Shown here: piece by piece, positions 10,495 through 22,426 of the stretch | How positions within the stretch are numbered: position 1 is the first letter of the stretch | How the letters are laid out: each line of letters starts with the position of its first letter | NCBI GenBank assembly: GCA_028571685.1 | Contig: CM053143.1 | Coordinates: 54,801,208-54,865,207 of the forward strand | DNA from: Heterohyrax brucei | Taxonomy: Eukaryota; Chordata; Mammalia; Hyracoidea; Procaviidae | DNA length: 64,000 nucleotides | Direction of reading: 5' to 3' | The notes under the pieces: model-generated | Told to the model about the DNA's origin: nothing | What the model saw: only the letters and a program-made list of their open reading frames with translations | Database searches by the model: none | Made by a program: the position numbers and the translations under genes

Positions 10495-10675
10495 CTGATA
10501 ACTGCATTTGTTGAGGCATCAGCATCTGATGCATTCACCAGCACAACATCTGTTCCAGTTGGGGCATCTTCAGGAATTGTTGTGAAATAAATTTTACTGG
10601 CAAAAGTGGGGACGTTGTCATTGATGTCATCTACTATGATATTAATTGTTCCAGTTCCAGTCAGGGCAGGAGATC
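10495..10675 (-). CDS. FAT4: FAT4 coding exon F (181 bp, phase 1 to 2)
   Basis: Encodes (G)SPALTGTGTINIIVDD, the linker DINDNVPTF and the start of the next repeat (FTTIPEDAPTG, NASDADASTNAVI), ending in the first two bases of an Arg codon. The acceptor is ttttcctttttag (AG at 10677-10676); the donor is ATCAG|gtcagt (GT at 10494-10493). It joins exon E in phase as ATDSG-SPALTG. The next FAT4 segment is not on the minus strand of 1-10494, so the downstream intron exceeds 10.4 kb. An internally deleted RTE element ends about 255 bp from the donor. Confidence 0.95.
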
Positions 10676-11608
10676 CTAAAAGGAAAAGAAAATCAAGTTT
10701 TAACACTTACAAATAACAACAACAACAAAAAAAAATCCACACATTTAATAATAATTAGCCATAAATTCTGCGTCACTGAAAAGGATTTAGAATAAATGTA
10801 TCAAAGATTTCTGAACAGTTATGACACGATTCAGCAATTTTTTATTTTGTTACAGGAAAAATATTTGCATTTATGTACTAGAATTTGAACTTCTTTCTAG
10901 TGATACTACACAAAAAAGTATGCCATGTCTTTATTTTAAGATGCTGATTTTACAATGAAGAACAAAACAGCATGATTAAACTGCACAAAAGAGGCACTTC
11001 TGACTTTTTTGAAATTACATTAAAGTAGCATAAATCAGGTCTGAAGAATATCCACAGGTGTATCTGTAATATCTGGCCATGTGACAAAGCAACACTACAG
11101 ACTTTATCCCTAGCTATGACTATCAACAATTCTATTAACGATGCCAACGGGGTACTTACTTGTAGTCAATAAATAAATAAGTTTCAAGTTATATTTCAAA
11201 ATGATAATCTCCCATTTGGTAGAAATAACCTTATGTTGACCAGCTGATGAGTTCATATTTGATGTAAAAGTGAAATAGATCATTTTTATTTCCTGTTCCA
11301 GTTTGGTTATCAACATACAATGAAAATCTAACATTTGACAAAATTTTGGGATTCACTGTCTGTATTACACAAAGTTAGCAGACACATTTTGTGGTGAAGG
11401 TCAGATGCTGTATTTGGTTAGATTCTGTGGGTTGTCCGCATAACTACATGACAAATCACTGACCTTTTGTTCTGTTTTCTAAACTGTTTTGTGTTTTTCT
11501 TTTTACAAACTTTGAGTCTTATAAATAGAAACAATTAAGAATTATTTAACTGTTTATCCAAAATAAAATAAGGCCCTGAGTATTCCCCTATCCTGTTTAA
11601 AATGTTAT
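10676..11608. other. FAT4 intron, no feature recognised
   Basis: Starts with the polypyrimidine tract of exon F (as purines on this strand). AT-rich. No repeat or exon seen. Confidence 0.5.
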
Positions 11609-11798
11609 TTAGTGGTTAAAGTACTTGGCTGCTAACCAAAAGGTCAGTAGTTCCAACTTACCAGGGGCTTCACGAGAGAAAGATGTGGCAGCCTGCTTCT
11701 GTAGAGATTACAGCTTTGGGAACCCTATGCAGCGGGGTTATTCTGTCCTACAAGGTCATTATGAGTTGGATCAGACCCAACGGCAGTGGGTTTGGTTT
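11609..11798 (+). mobile_element. AfroSINE, long variant
   Basis: tagtggttaaagtacttggc, then the long-form middle (gatgtggcagcctgcttctg, tagagattacagctttggga) and tail acggcagtgggtttggtttt. Confidence 0.85.
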
Positions 11799-12639
11799 TG
11801 TATTAAGTTTAAATCCTACTCAATTTTAGGAGCTATCATTCTGTAAATAAACTTATTAATCCATTCATTCATCTATAACATGTGTATGGAATATTCTTTT
11901 ACTATCACAGAATGGGGCTGAAATCTATAACATCCTCATGTTATTTTTTGTAATTGATCTTACAACTTTCTAACATTTTATTTACTTGTATTGAAACATT
12001 TTTCTATGTTCTTAGATTTTAATTGTTGATGACATACTTTCAATCCTCAGATATTTAGGAACCAAAATAAATATACTGGGAAATCTCGGAATGCAAAAGT
12101 TTTGGTCAACTGTTATTTTTGTGCTCTGGAAGCTTAGATTTTATGGTAGATGAAAGAACGTGTATGAGCAGTTGAGCTGGCAGTGTGAAGAGGTAGAATA
12201 CCTCCCAGAAACATACACAGTTACACTTAGGATGCTTGCTAATGATTATGGCCATGCATATTTTTCCCAATAAAGTATTTTACATTATAGATTCCACTGG
12301 CACTAACAAATAATATTTTTTTTATGTTCATTAATGTAGAAGCATCCCCTGCTAGCAGTTTAATTTTACATTAAGTAGAAGAAAACTAGCCCCCATTCCA
12401 ATGGTAATATTTATAGTTAACAATAAACTTTTTAAAATAGTTTCACTGCTTTTTCTCAAGTCACTGAGTATAAACAATAGTTAAGATTACATCACAAATA
12501 TTTCATACATACACCAAAGTGGTTCTGGATGTATTATGAACATTGGAGAAGCATAACCAAATTAATGCTTTAAAAATCTCATTCAATGTATTAATAATGA
12601 TAACAGATAAAGTGAGTCCTTAGGTAGGTCAAGTCTTGG
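11799..12639. other. FAT4 intron, no feature recognised
   Basis: AT-rich, with a T-rich stretch near 12315. Nothing supported. Confidence 0.5.
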
Positions 12640-12761
12640 TTTAAGAAGTTTACAAGAAGTGTCTTATCTATTCCTCATAAAGCAGTACCACTGTTGTCTC
12701 CATTTTACGTAGAAAGAGACTGAGGGTTAGAAAGGTTAAGCAATTTTTTTCAAGACACCAA

Positions 12762-12911
12762 ACCCGAACCAAACCAGTTGTCATTGAGTCGATTCTGACT
12801 ATAGGACAGCGTAGACTGACCTATGTGGTCTCCAAAGAGCCTCTGGTAGGTTCAAATTGCTGAACTTTTGGTTAGTTGCTGAGCTCTTAACCACTGCACC
12901 ACCAGGCCTCC
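12762..12911 (-). mobile_element. AfroSINE, antisense
   Basis: aaccagttgtcattgagtcg to cttaaccactgcaccaccag. Inserted in a MIR. Confidence 0.88.
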
Positions 12912-12913
12912 TG

Positions 12914-13051
12914 TAGCCATCCAGTTGATTCTGAGTCACAGCAACCCTAGAAGAAGAGCTGCCCCAAAAGGTTTTCAAGGAGAGGGTGGTGGATTCAAAC
13001 TGCTGGTCTTTAGGTTGGCAGGTGAGCTCTTAACCACCGTGCAACAAGGCC
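12914..13051 (-). mobile_element. AfroSINE, antisense, abutting the previous copy
   Basis: agccatccagttgattctga to cttaaccaccgtgcaacaag. Only about two bases separate it from the copy before it. Confidence 0.85.
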
Positions 13052-13112
13052 ACATAGCTAGTGAAAAACAGAGCCTAGAGTTGGTCTATGAGACTTGGAC
13101 TTGAAGCTGTTT

Positions 13113-13644
13113 TATATGAGGCCACTCCACTATACTGTTGGAAGCTGTTGCTAGCAGTCAGAGCTACTAATAAATGTGATGTTCTGGGACTCTAGAACAA
13201 GCAGATATTTTGTTGCTGAGCTCAAGAACCAAAATGATGCACAAAGGTAGAGGGAAAGACCAATTGTGTAGAATCCTAGCTGTCTTCCAGTTTAAGCCTC
13301 TAAGGCATTTGGACATAATAATCTGGGCATGCATTTTGAATTTCTCACAAGGTGCGTGTTTGCTTTCAATGTCTAGCCAAAAATTTCACAATTTGTGTTT
13401 AATTACATGCACTTCAATGGAACGGAAGTTAATGAACTGAATCATACTAGCAATCCTCCTAATGGCTGTATTAAAAAAAATTAATACATAAAACTTTCAC
13501 AGGAGAACAACTATGTATGTGTGTGGCTAAGCAGATGCCATGGGGGAAGACACACCGTGTTGAATTGAAAGAGGAGACAACTAAATCCAGCTCCTAAAGG
13601 CTAAAGGGTGAGGAAAATGAGGAGCTTTTCTATCTCTTCTACTT
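13113..13644. other. FAT4 intron, no feature recognised
   Basis: No exon or clear repeat; a 76-codon open frame here looks random. Confidence 0.5.
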
Positions 13645-13800
13645 TTCTACTTTTGAGATCTCAGTATCCTCATCTGAGAACAACAAAACCTAACCAAAGA
13701 GGTGTTGAGGGTAATAATAATATAATGTATGCAATGTGCTTAGGTTAACACCTGGCACAAATTTAAAATGCATTCTAGATTAGTCATTATTGTTGTACTC
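13645..13800 (-). mobile_element. MIR element, antisense
   Basis: tatcctcatctgagaacaac, aggtgttgagggtaataata, atgcaatgtgcttaggttaa, cacctggcacaaatttaaaa: the inverted MIR core and 3' end. Confidence 0.65.
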
Positions 13801-13927
13801 ATTTTAGAATAACAGGGAATTAACTAAAGCATCAAAGGCCCATTTTGAAATCTTACAGAATTCTTTGCCACAGCTCTCAGGATGTTTCCCCTCATAAAAT
13901 TTTCAAGTCTCTCCTACGATAACATTT

Positions 13928-14180
13928 TGCTGTTGTTACCAGCTGATGCTCAGTTGGCCCCTGACTCACACTGACTTCATGTACAACAGAACATGTGCCA
14001 TGCCCAGAACTGGCTATGGATCAGACAGTCGTGATCCATGGGGTTTTCACAGGCTAATTTTCAGAATTAGATTACCACGCCTTCCAGCTTAGTCCGAAAG
14101 CTCTGCTGAAACCTGTTTGGCATCAACACAACATGCCAGGCTGCTATGACAGACAGGTGAAGGCTGCACATGAGGATATA
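13928..14180 (-). mobile_element. Internally deleted RTE element, antisense
   Basis: Inverted RTE 3' end (cagctgatgctcagttggcc to catgtacaacagaacatgtg) joined to the inverted RTE 5' region (ggttttcacaggctaatttt, ccttccagcttagtccgaaa, gctctgctgaaacctgtttg). Same non-autonomous structure as 9541-10240. Confidence 0.5.
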
Positions 14181-14320
14181 TTCCCACACAGAAGGCAAGA
14201 ATTCTACCATGAAACTGCCAACACCCTCTATTCTGTTACAGTATTAGCCAGAAGATTACGTTGATTCATTTTTCACTTAAATATTTTTTTAATCTATTTT
14301 GTTACTGTCGAGAATGAACC

Positions 14321-14359
14321 ACCAAAACCAAACCTACTGCCATTGAGTCAATTCCGACT
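14321..14359 (-). mobile_element. AfroSINE tail fragment, antisense
   Basis: accaaaaccaaacctactgc, cattgagtcaattccgact: the last 40 bases of a SINE only, abutting the plus-strand copy at 14360. Confidence 0.65.
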
Positions 14360-14478
14360 TGTAGTGGTTAACAGCTCTGACTGTCAACGAAAAAGTCAGC
14401 AGCTCAAATCTACTGGGTGTTCTTTGGAAACTTTACAGAACAATTCTATTCTCGCTATAGGGTAGCTATGAGTTGTTG
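14360..14478 (+). mobile_element. AfroSINE
   Basis: tgtagtggttaacagctctg to gggtagctatgagttgttg. With the previous fragment it forms a tail-outward inverted pair. Confidence 0.75.
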
Positions 14479-14479
14479 A

Positions 14480-15410
14480 AAATATACAAAGCATAACATG
14501 CACCAATTCAGCCACTTCTACATGTACAGTTCAGTGACACTGAGGACATTGAGTAGTGCCACTTATTGTCACCCTCTTTTTCTGAGTTGTTCCTTCTCCA
14601 TTAACAAAATCTCACTAGATCCTTTCACTCTTTCACCATGCTGCTGTCAATTTGGCCCTATGCAGATAGTTCTTAAGATGCCATAATGCTCAGGGCAAAC
14701 ATTTCCTACTAGTTAAACTAAACTATTGTTTGGTTTTAAGAAGACTTCAGGCAATGTTTTTGGTTTAAGGTTTTAAGATTATGTCAGGGCCATCATTTCC
14801 AGGATTCATCCAATCTTTATGACTACAGTAATTTTAAATTCTGTTCTGTATTTTCTTCCTTTTGATCAGGATTCCTCTATAGAATCTTTGATAGAAATGT
14901 TCAGGAATGGCAGCCAGACACAGTGCAATTCTTCTGGTCTCATGGCAAAAGCAGCAGTTATTCACGAAGGCAGTTAGCCACTCATTCCATATCCTCCTTC
15001 ATTATCTGAAGCTCCTTATTCCTTTGTTGCAATGGGGGAATAGAGAACAAATATCATATTTTGCATGGCCACTTGCAAGCTTTTAAGACCCCAGGCACTA
15101 AGCAACAATCTAGCAATAGAAAAGACACACTAAATATATTATTAACTTGTATGTTCTACGAGACCATGACCCTAAACCTCCAGACCAAGAAACCAAATCC
15201 CATGGGGATTTTAATGGTACATAGGTAGTCTTAGCAGCTACTCTTTTATTGTTGTTGTAAATATGTCTTACACAACTTTTGCCAGTTCAATTTTTTACAG
15301 TTTTACTATTTATGGACAATTACTCCTTACTCTTAACGACTCCTTTGTAACATAAATACATGACGAGCACAGTTCTCCAAAAATTTCACAGTGAGATTTA
15401 AACATGCCTT
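14480..15410. mobile_element. Afrotherian interspersed repeat, class uncertain
   Basis: A continuous block (catgtacagttcagtgacac, gaagacttcaggcaatgttt, ttgcaagcttttaagacccc, agaccatgaccctaaacctc, atatgtcttacacaactttt) matches a high-copy family I recall from elephant sequence, probably part of an L1 5' region in antisense. This is memory only. Confidence 0.4.
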
Positions 15411-16702
15411 GAATATTTCTGATCTGGCCATTCAATTCTGATGCATGATTCTTAAACTTGTTAAGAAATAACCCCAGTAACTGCCAGACAAAGGTCTCAT
15501 CAATGGTCTCCTACCGTGTCTGGTGACACACACATGGCAAACCACACAAAATGATGACTAACTCATTTGGTCAGAGGCATGTGATTTATTTCTTTTGTTT
15601 ATAAGCTACATAAACATTGTTGCCAATCTATTTTCTGAATTAGTAAGCAAAAAGAAAAAAATAAAGTTGTTTACTCAGGAAAATATTTAGCAAGTTGTCT
15701 CACTTCATTGCCTTCATACCAGAGACTAACATCATCTTCCCAGAAGACGTGTACACAGAAAATAAAAGCACACAAAGGACAAAAGACAGCCCTGGTTTGA
15801 GAAATGGTTCCCATAGGCCACATAATGTCCACACAAGGCCCTTTACAAAGGTGGTTCCGACAGTAGCCTCCCTTAGTAGCTGCCACAACTCACTTTCTAA
15901 GAGGATCTTCTTTTTCTGTTTTCTTCTCATTCAAGAATGGGTAGAGAGTGGACCAAAAAAAAAAAAAAATCTCTCTAGTTACCTCACTGTTTTGTTATGT
16001 AGAAGGTGTACATACAGGTCTTTTTTTGTTGTTTCCAGTTTCTTATGCAAAATCTTACAAAGATACTGTTCTATAGTTTGTAAGCTCCGCACTGAGATTT
16101 GGGACTAGCCTCCAGTTTTAATTTCACTTCTATTTTGAACTTTTATAACGGAGGGTGGAGACTCTTAACTTTGCTACCAAACTTGAGATCCATCATGGTC
16201 TATTGGTAGCACACACCTCAGAAGTCACTGCCTCCCAGCATTAGGCAGGAAGATAAAGTCAAGCAATAAAATCGCATCTCATCTGATTTCAAGTGAGTTT
16301 CCTGTCTAAATCACTCCTTCCAGGGAAAGGATACAAGTTCCCTAGCTCTTGGCATATACAGATCTTGGTATTTCTTCTTTTCTATTAACTGACTGATAAA
16401 ACTATGCTTCCGTGTGTCTGTTTAGTTTTGAAATTTTCCTTTTAACCATATGATGAAGTGGCCTACGATGCTTAAATTCCTAGCACTTTTACAGTTGTAT
16501 CCCGCGGGAAATGCCACCCATATTTACTATTTATCTTTAGTCCAGACCTTCAGCAGGCCCCAGGGTAATACATCCAAATAGTTGTCTATTTGTTGTTTCC
16601 TTTTGGAAATTACCAGAATGCCTCAAAGTCTGTATGTCAAAAATTGAAATCATAATTATTCCTTGTAAACCTGTCTCATACATTTTATATAAACTGAAAC
16701 AT
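15411..16702. other. FAT4 intron, possible LTR-like stretch
   Basis: Holds an A-run at 15954-15969 and a possible polyadenylation-type agcaataaaatcgcatctc near 16263. The 137-codon open frame at 15695-16108 has no domain and looks random. Confidence 0.3.
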
Positions 16703-16741
16703 CCACCCATTGTCATCAAGTTGGGTCTGACTCCTGACCAC
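16703..16741 (-). mobile_element. SINE/RTE tail fragment
   Basis: ccattgtcatcaagttgggt, ctgactcctgacca: inverted tail sequence only. Confidence 0.5.
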
Positions 16742-16830
16742 CCCAATATATACATTACATGTGTATTTATATACACATATTGCCAAGCCAAGTACTGAAC
16801 ACTTACTTGATTCCAAACCTATGATACGTG

Positions 16831-16872
16831 CTTGCCAAAGCCAAGTGCCATCGAGTCGGATCCAACTCATGA
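16831..16872 (-). mobile_element. SINE tail fragment of the 'caagtgccatcgagtcgga' type
   Basis: ccaagtgccatcgagtcgga then tccaactcatga. Same subfamily as the 43146 fragment, distinct from the common 'aaacccactgcc' tail. Confidence 0.6.
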
Positions 16873-16899
16873 TTAAGGGCTTACATATGTATTATTCAT

Positions 16900-17030
16900 T
16901 GAATATATGGATCTCGTGAAGAAGGTATTATTATCTTTTTTAATGAAGAACTAGTAACTCAAGAATTTAAGCAATGTATTTGTATCCAGGACAAGAGGAC
17001 AGGGATCCAGTTCTGAACTCTTAAAAATTA
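16900..17030 (+). mobile_element. MIR-like element (weak)
   Basis: ggtattattatcttttttaa, agtaactcaagaatttaagc and agggatccagttctgaactc follow the MIR order but are diverged. Confidence 0.4.
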
Positions 17031-17048
17031 TTTTCTAAGATCATTAAA

Positions 17049-17202
17049 TACATTGCCCTCAGGTGGATTCTAACTCATAGCAATGCTATGTAAGGCAGAT
17101 TACAACTGTTCCATAGGATTTTCAAGGGGTAGTTGGTAGACTCGAACTACTGATCTTTGGTTAGCAGCTGAGCTCTTAACACCACTATGCCACCAGTGCT
17201 CC
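17049..17202 (-). mobile_element. AfroSINE with 14-bp TSD
   Basis: tggattctaactcatagcaa to accactatgccaccagtgct. ctaagatcattaaa occurs at 17035-17048 and 17203-17216, a perfect 14-base duplication. Confidence 0.92.
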
Positions 17203-17216
17203 CTAAGATCATTAAA

Positions 17217-20203
17217 CATGGATAAAGCTATGTCACTCTTATTATAAACATTTTACTCTGTGTTATCATTATCATTAATAATGTAATTCTTCTATATTCT
17301 ATGTTAAGTTGTAAATCAACAGAGAGCAGGCATTTTGTTTAACTAACCTTTATATAAACCCATGACGGTCTTGTACTCAATCTGTGATAATATCTCCTTA
17401 GATTTTATCACAGAAATCTGGCCCAGTGACTATATGTTCAGAGTTCAAAGAGCTGAATACTTCTAGAGTACAGAATTTTAGAATATACGCATTAGCCCTA
17501 AGTGTGGATCAGAGAACAAGACCACAAACAAAGGTCAACGTGGAGACAGCATGCTACTTATAAACAAAGCTTCCCAATTAATCAGTAATACATGAAAAGA
17601 ATCAGAATACTAGGGGCTAATGTTTAGCTTACATGGATCTGATAATGATGAATTATATGGAGCGTAGTATAACAGGTTATAATTATTCAGTCTAATATGA
17701 GATTGATTTATAAGAATCAGACGCAATCAGAGGAAAAAAGATAGGATATAACAGCACAGTAGGTGCAGAAGATAATGAAATAAAAAGTCAACGTGTCCAT
17801 TTTTACAACTACAGAAGAAGGGGGGAACAATGCCTATGTGAAACACATCAGTATTTATAAAAGGAATCACAACTCTCAATTTGTAAAGTTATATGCATTT
17901 TATGTGTGTAAAAAAAAACCAAGTAGATTAATAGAAAACCTCAAATTTTTACAAAAAATAGTAAAGAATAAATATTTTAAATATTTAGACTGAACATTTT
18001 TAAAAGTATACAGAAAAAGAAACCAAACAAATCACACAGAAAAACATACAAAGAAATTCCTATACATGCACAAACACACAGCAAGACTCTCTCCAGTTTA
18101 ATCCTCTGATTGTTCACTATTCCATGGGCAAACCCCAGTCTTGCCAGAGTCGTATTTTAAACTTTTCAATTTGAGAAATGATTAAGCTAGTATTGCCTTT
18201 TAAGACTTCCATGCTTATTAAGTCCAAATTGATAAAAACTAAAGGAAAATAAATTTAAAATAAAATTTTAAAAGAAAAAAGATTCAAGCATCTACTCTAT
18301 CAGAAAACACATATTTATATTCAATGCAATGAATGAGTTTAAACTACTGCATCAAGCTCATACTTCAGGCAGATTACATTTTTATGTCAGCCACTATAAA
18401 TTAAAGACACCATTTTCATTAAACATGAAAAGCTATTCATCAGAAACAGAATTTTTGCTTAACTGAAATCTGTTGCTTTGCAACAAAGCCTATTTTATTC
18501 CTGACATCAAACATTGGTGAATGAGTACCCTGACTGGGAGTGTGTTTGTTGTAATAAAGTATTAACTTTTTTTTTCCTCCCATGAAGTAAACACGTTTTT
18601 TCTCATAGTCAAGTAACGCATGAAGATGTAATGAACGTGAACCATCCTAAATTAACACTGAACATTATGTAGTTAGATTTTAATCTGAATCTGGAAAATA
18701 CATAATGCAAACAGGTATGACATATTTTTAAAAAGTCAGTAGCTTTTGTATTTTAAAACTTAAATCTTATGATGTATTGTTGCTGATCAGTTACATAAGT
18801 AAGTTCATATGAATTAGGTAGAGCATACTTAAGCACCAGTTTAGTTTTTCACAAGTTTTGCAAGAATTCTGTACCACAGAAAACACTCTTTTCCATGTAA
18901 ACTAGAATACAAAACAGAACTGAGAAATGAAACTAAAGAAACTATTTAGCAATGTTATTAAATTATATATAAAAAAATGTGAGCTAAAGATTTTATCTTC
19001 CTTGGAAAGCATATTATAAGGAAATGTTGTTTCCAGGACATTAAGAAAACAAAACAACAATAACAAAACCTTCTCAACAAATATACTGAAACAATGAAAC
19101 AAAAGTGGCTACCACCAAAGTTTAATCACAACCTAGCTCCTCCCTCACTAGTGAAGATATCAAATCATATACTTATAGAATACTTATAAAAATTGACTAT
19201 AAAAAGGACTAAGTTTAAACAGTGTATATTTAAAGATATTTTAGAGAAAATTTCTCATGAGAAAATCAAGAGTTCATTTATATTGTATATAATTTATTTT
19301 TATTTTATTCTTAAACACCGCAAATAAGTTTTTGCCATTTAAAAGACAAGCTTCTTTTGTCCTCAGATTTATTGCTTATATAAAAGCAAATAAAGAGAAG
19401 ACAGAATTACCAAATTTGAATTCTATGCAACATAAGGACAATTATCTCTCTTATTTCATAGAATTTTGTGAGGTAAATCACTTCTTCATTTATTTTTGGA
19501 TGCACATGAAATTCTATGTAGGAAGGTATCTTTCTACTAAGCAATGACTGATTTAAATAAAGCTGCCAGGTAAAATGACTTATAACAAAAAACACTTCCA
19601 TGGCATTAACAAATGTAGCACCAAATCTTAAGAGAAAATAAAGCCAGTTATCAGTCTTGGGAATAAAACTCTCAACTAAGACAAATATTCTAATGGAAAA
19701 TAGTGAAGCAGCCTCACACTCAATTACACAAGTACGTTAAATACAGTTGTTTCCTGGTAGTTGAAGATAACTCTACCACTATTTAATTTATAAAATCACT
19801 GGTGCCATAAGGAAACATTTCAAGTATTTTTTTGTTATTAAAAACATTTATCGTAACAGATGAGACAAGCTCTTCTGTAACAATTCTCCAACAAATAATT
19901 TTGACAATATTCAACCTTTCTGGAATATTTAAAAGACAACTCCTTTCAAAGCAAATGTCTCTTTTGGCTACAGGGCTATTGATAATGTAATTATCCCCAA
20001 CTAAATAGTGGGAAAAGTAGTATTAATTAAGGTGAAATTAGTTTTAATTAAAAGTATCATCAAAGCCTCACCAAGCAAATAAGGATGGTGATTAGCCCTT
20101 CTCGATTTTATCATTACCTTTTACAAGCACAACGTTCCTCCTCCATTAAAACTCTGCATATAGAAGAAGTTTATCTTCTTGCTTCAGTGATAAACAAAAA
20201 TTG
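17217..20203. other. FAT4 intron, 3 kb without recognised repeats
   Basis: AT-rich. I see no SINE, LINE, exon or RNA gene. Several short open frames appear on both strands but none has a recognisable domain. Confidence 0.45.
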
Positions 20204-20406
20204 AATCAAAGCTGCTGACACTGAGTTAATTCCAGCTGATAGTGACCCTGTAGGACAGAGTAGAACCATTCTATAGGGCATCCAAGATTGTAATCTTTAT
20301 AAAGCTGAATGCCACATCTTTCTCCTGAAGAATGGCTGGTGAGTTCCTACTGAGACATATATCGGTTAGCAGCAGACAGCTTTAACCACTGCGTCACCAG
20401 GCTTCT
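20204..20406 (-). mobile_element. AfroSINE, long variant, antisense
   Basis: tgctgacactgagttaattc, the long-form middle (gattgtaatctttataaagc, gccacatctttctcctgaag) and head aaccactgcgtcaccaggct. Confidence 0.85.
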
Positions 20407-20850
20407 TCAGCAGCAATATGATAAATGTCCTCATTTAGAAATGCTAGTAACAGAACTTTTCCCCTCAGAGTTATTAATTATGCTGACACACAGATATTTC
20501 ATACGTGAACTCTTTGGGTAAAATCTATAGTCAGAATATATTAGACTGTGAATAGATTCCTAGATGATAGCTTATTTATGTATATAAATTCCAAGTCCCC
20601 AAATTATATACAATTTGTCTCTTACTCTTTTTCTCTCACACACTCATACATGCACACATGTACTGTTTCTCAAGTGCATACACATGACCTAACAATACAA
20701 CGTATATGTGTTTGCACATATATGTGTACATTTATATATATTCTTAGTAGCATTTGCTTAGGAATGGATTTTCACATTTGGTAAAATAAGCCACCCTCTG
20801 ATGTAGAATTTATGAATATTTCTTCTGTTATGAGATGTTTAAATAGCCTA

Positions 20851-21018
20851 ACCAAAGCCAAACCCATTGCTGTCGATTCTGACTCACAGCAGCCTTATAG
20901 CAGCCCTATAGGACTGAGCAGTACTGCCCCATAGAGTTTCCAAGGAGTGCCTGGTGGATCTGAACTGCTGACCTTTTGATTAGCAGCCACAGCACTTAAC
21001 CATTATACCACCAGGGTT
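20851..21018 (-). mobile_element. AfroSINE, antisense
   Basis: Near-consensus copy: aaacccattgctgtcgattc to aaccattataccaccagggt. Contains a doubling of cagccttatagcagccctat. Confidence 0.9.
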
Positions 21019-21189
21019 TAAATGATGGAGAATCACAAATTCTTTTTACTTACGTATTTTTCTAATTTCATAACCAGTGCTCTCCAAATAGAAGACACTC
21101 TTATAAATGTGGTCTATATAAAACAAAATACGGTAGACAGGCTAGAATATGGGAATAGTAGCGTAATAGTTAATAAATTGTCCCCCTAA

Positions 21190-21400
21190 ATCAAATTAAC
21201 TATAATTAAATCCTGTTTTCATGGCTAAACAGCTGGATAATCTGAGTCAGGTTGCTAATTTCTTAAATATTCAGTCTGTATGTGTGCAAGTGTTTCAGTC
21301 TGTAAACACGAAATATTAGTGCCTAATTCATGGGGCCATTGTGAGGCTAAATTACATAATATAGCACAAACTCTGGCAGATAATAAGCACTCAGTATGGA
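21190..21400 (-). mobile_element. MIR element, antisense
   Basis: aatctgagtcaggttgctaa, ggggccattgtgaggctaaa, tggcagataataagcactca: inverted MIR in order. Confidence 0.6.
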
Positions 21401-21535
21401 CACAGTGGATATCACCTAAGTGATTACGACTGTCAAGTTGTCACTTGACTGGGATATATTCCCCAGAAACAAAACATTTCTATCCACTTGTCTATTAACA
21501 TCTCCACTTAAATCTCCCATAAAATCTCAAATATA

Positions 21536-21687
21536 ACTCATTGACACAGTCATTTCTAACTCACAGTAATCCTAAAGGACAGAGTGAAACTGCCCCAAAG
21601 AGTTTCCAAAGAGCACCTAGAGGATTCAAACTGCTGACTTTTTGGTTAACAACTGTAGCACTTAACCATTATGCCACCAGGGTTTCC
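21536..21687 (-). mobile_element. AfroSINE with 11-bp TSD
   Basis: cattgacacagtcatttcta-like tail to accattatgccaccagggtt. tctcaaatata is repeated at 21525-21535 and 21688-21698. Confidence 0.9.
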
Positions 21688-21944
21688 TCTCAAATATATA
21701 AGGTATCAGTAAAAGAGTTCTTGATGTTCTACCACAAAACATTTTGTCTCCTAGTGCTTAACACATTGCTCAGGTCAATAATCTAGAGGTCATGTTTGAT
21801 TCATCTTTTTCCCTAACTCCCTATACCTTCAATTTCATCATCAAGTCCAACTGACTCAACTTTCAAAATGGATAAAATAGCTATAACACTATCTCTATCA
21901 GTTCCACCTAAATTTAAACACTATCATTCCTCTCAGAGATTACT

Positions 21945-22100
21945 GTTGTTGGGTGCCATCAAGCCAATTCCGACTCATACCAACCCAATGTTTCTGAGTA
22001 GAACTGCCCCAGGGGCTTTCCAGGTGTAATATTTACAGAAGCAGATTACCAGGTCTTTATCCCCCAAACGTTGCCAGGTAGGTCTGTACCACCAACCTCT
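21945..22100 (-). mobile_element. AfroSINE, long variant, antisense, inside L2
   Basis: ttgggtgccatcaagccaat to accaccaacctct. The flanks tctcagagattact and tctctgtaattact are a plausible decayed TSD. Confidence 0.75.
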
Positions 22101-22278
22101 CTGTAATTACTCTCTAATCACTATTTCAGTTATCTTTCATTTTTCCACTACTGCTCCAGACAACTCCTTCTCCATACAGGCAGCTCTTACCCAAATCACA
22201 TTATTCTCTTGTTCAAAGCTCTTCCAGGGCTCAGCACCACTTTGTGAATGAATTTATAAGCTCCTTACCAAGGCCTAA

Positions 22279-22426
22279 CTCCTGGTGGGGTTAATTGTTA
22301 ACATCTGCTAACCAAAAGGTTGGCAGTTCAAATCGACCAGCCACTCTTTGGAAACTCTATAGGGCAGTTCTACTCTGACCAACAGGGTTGTAATGAGTTG
22401 GACCCAACTCAGCAACAGTGGGTTTT
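22279..22426 (+). mobile_element. AfroSINE inside L2, with 14-bp TSD
   Basis: tcctggtggggttaattgtt to cagcaacagtgggtttt. ttaccaaggcctaa at 22265-22278 and ttaccatggcctaa at 22433-22446 differ by one base. Confidence 0.9.

Larger units (their letters stand above)
12640..13112 (+). mobile_element. MIR element split by two AfroSINEs
   Basis: 12640-12755 (ctccattttacgtagaaaga, gagggttagaaaggttaagc) and 13050-13112 (ccacatagctagtgaaaaac, agagcctagagttgg) are successive parts of one MIR. The two AfroSINEs between them account for the gap. Confidence 0.7.

Noticed and set aside
15695..16108. 137-codon open frame
   Set aside because: No domain, crosses an A-run, and overlaps two open frames on the other strand; looks random.
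17217..20203. A possible non-coding RNA or extra gene in a repeat-free stretch
   Set aside because: Nothing beyond the absence of repeats supports it; no splice pairs, CpG island or domain was seen.
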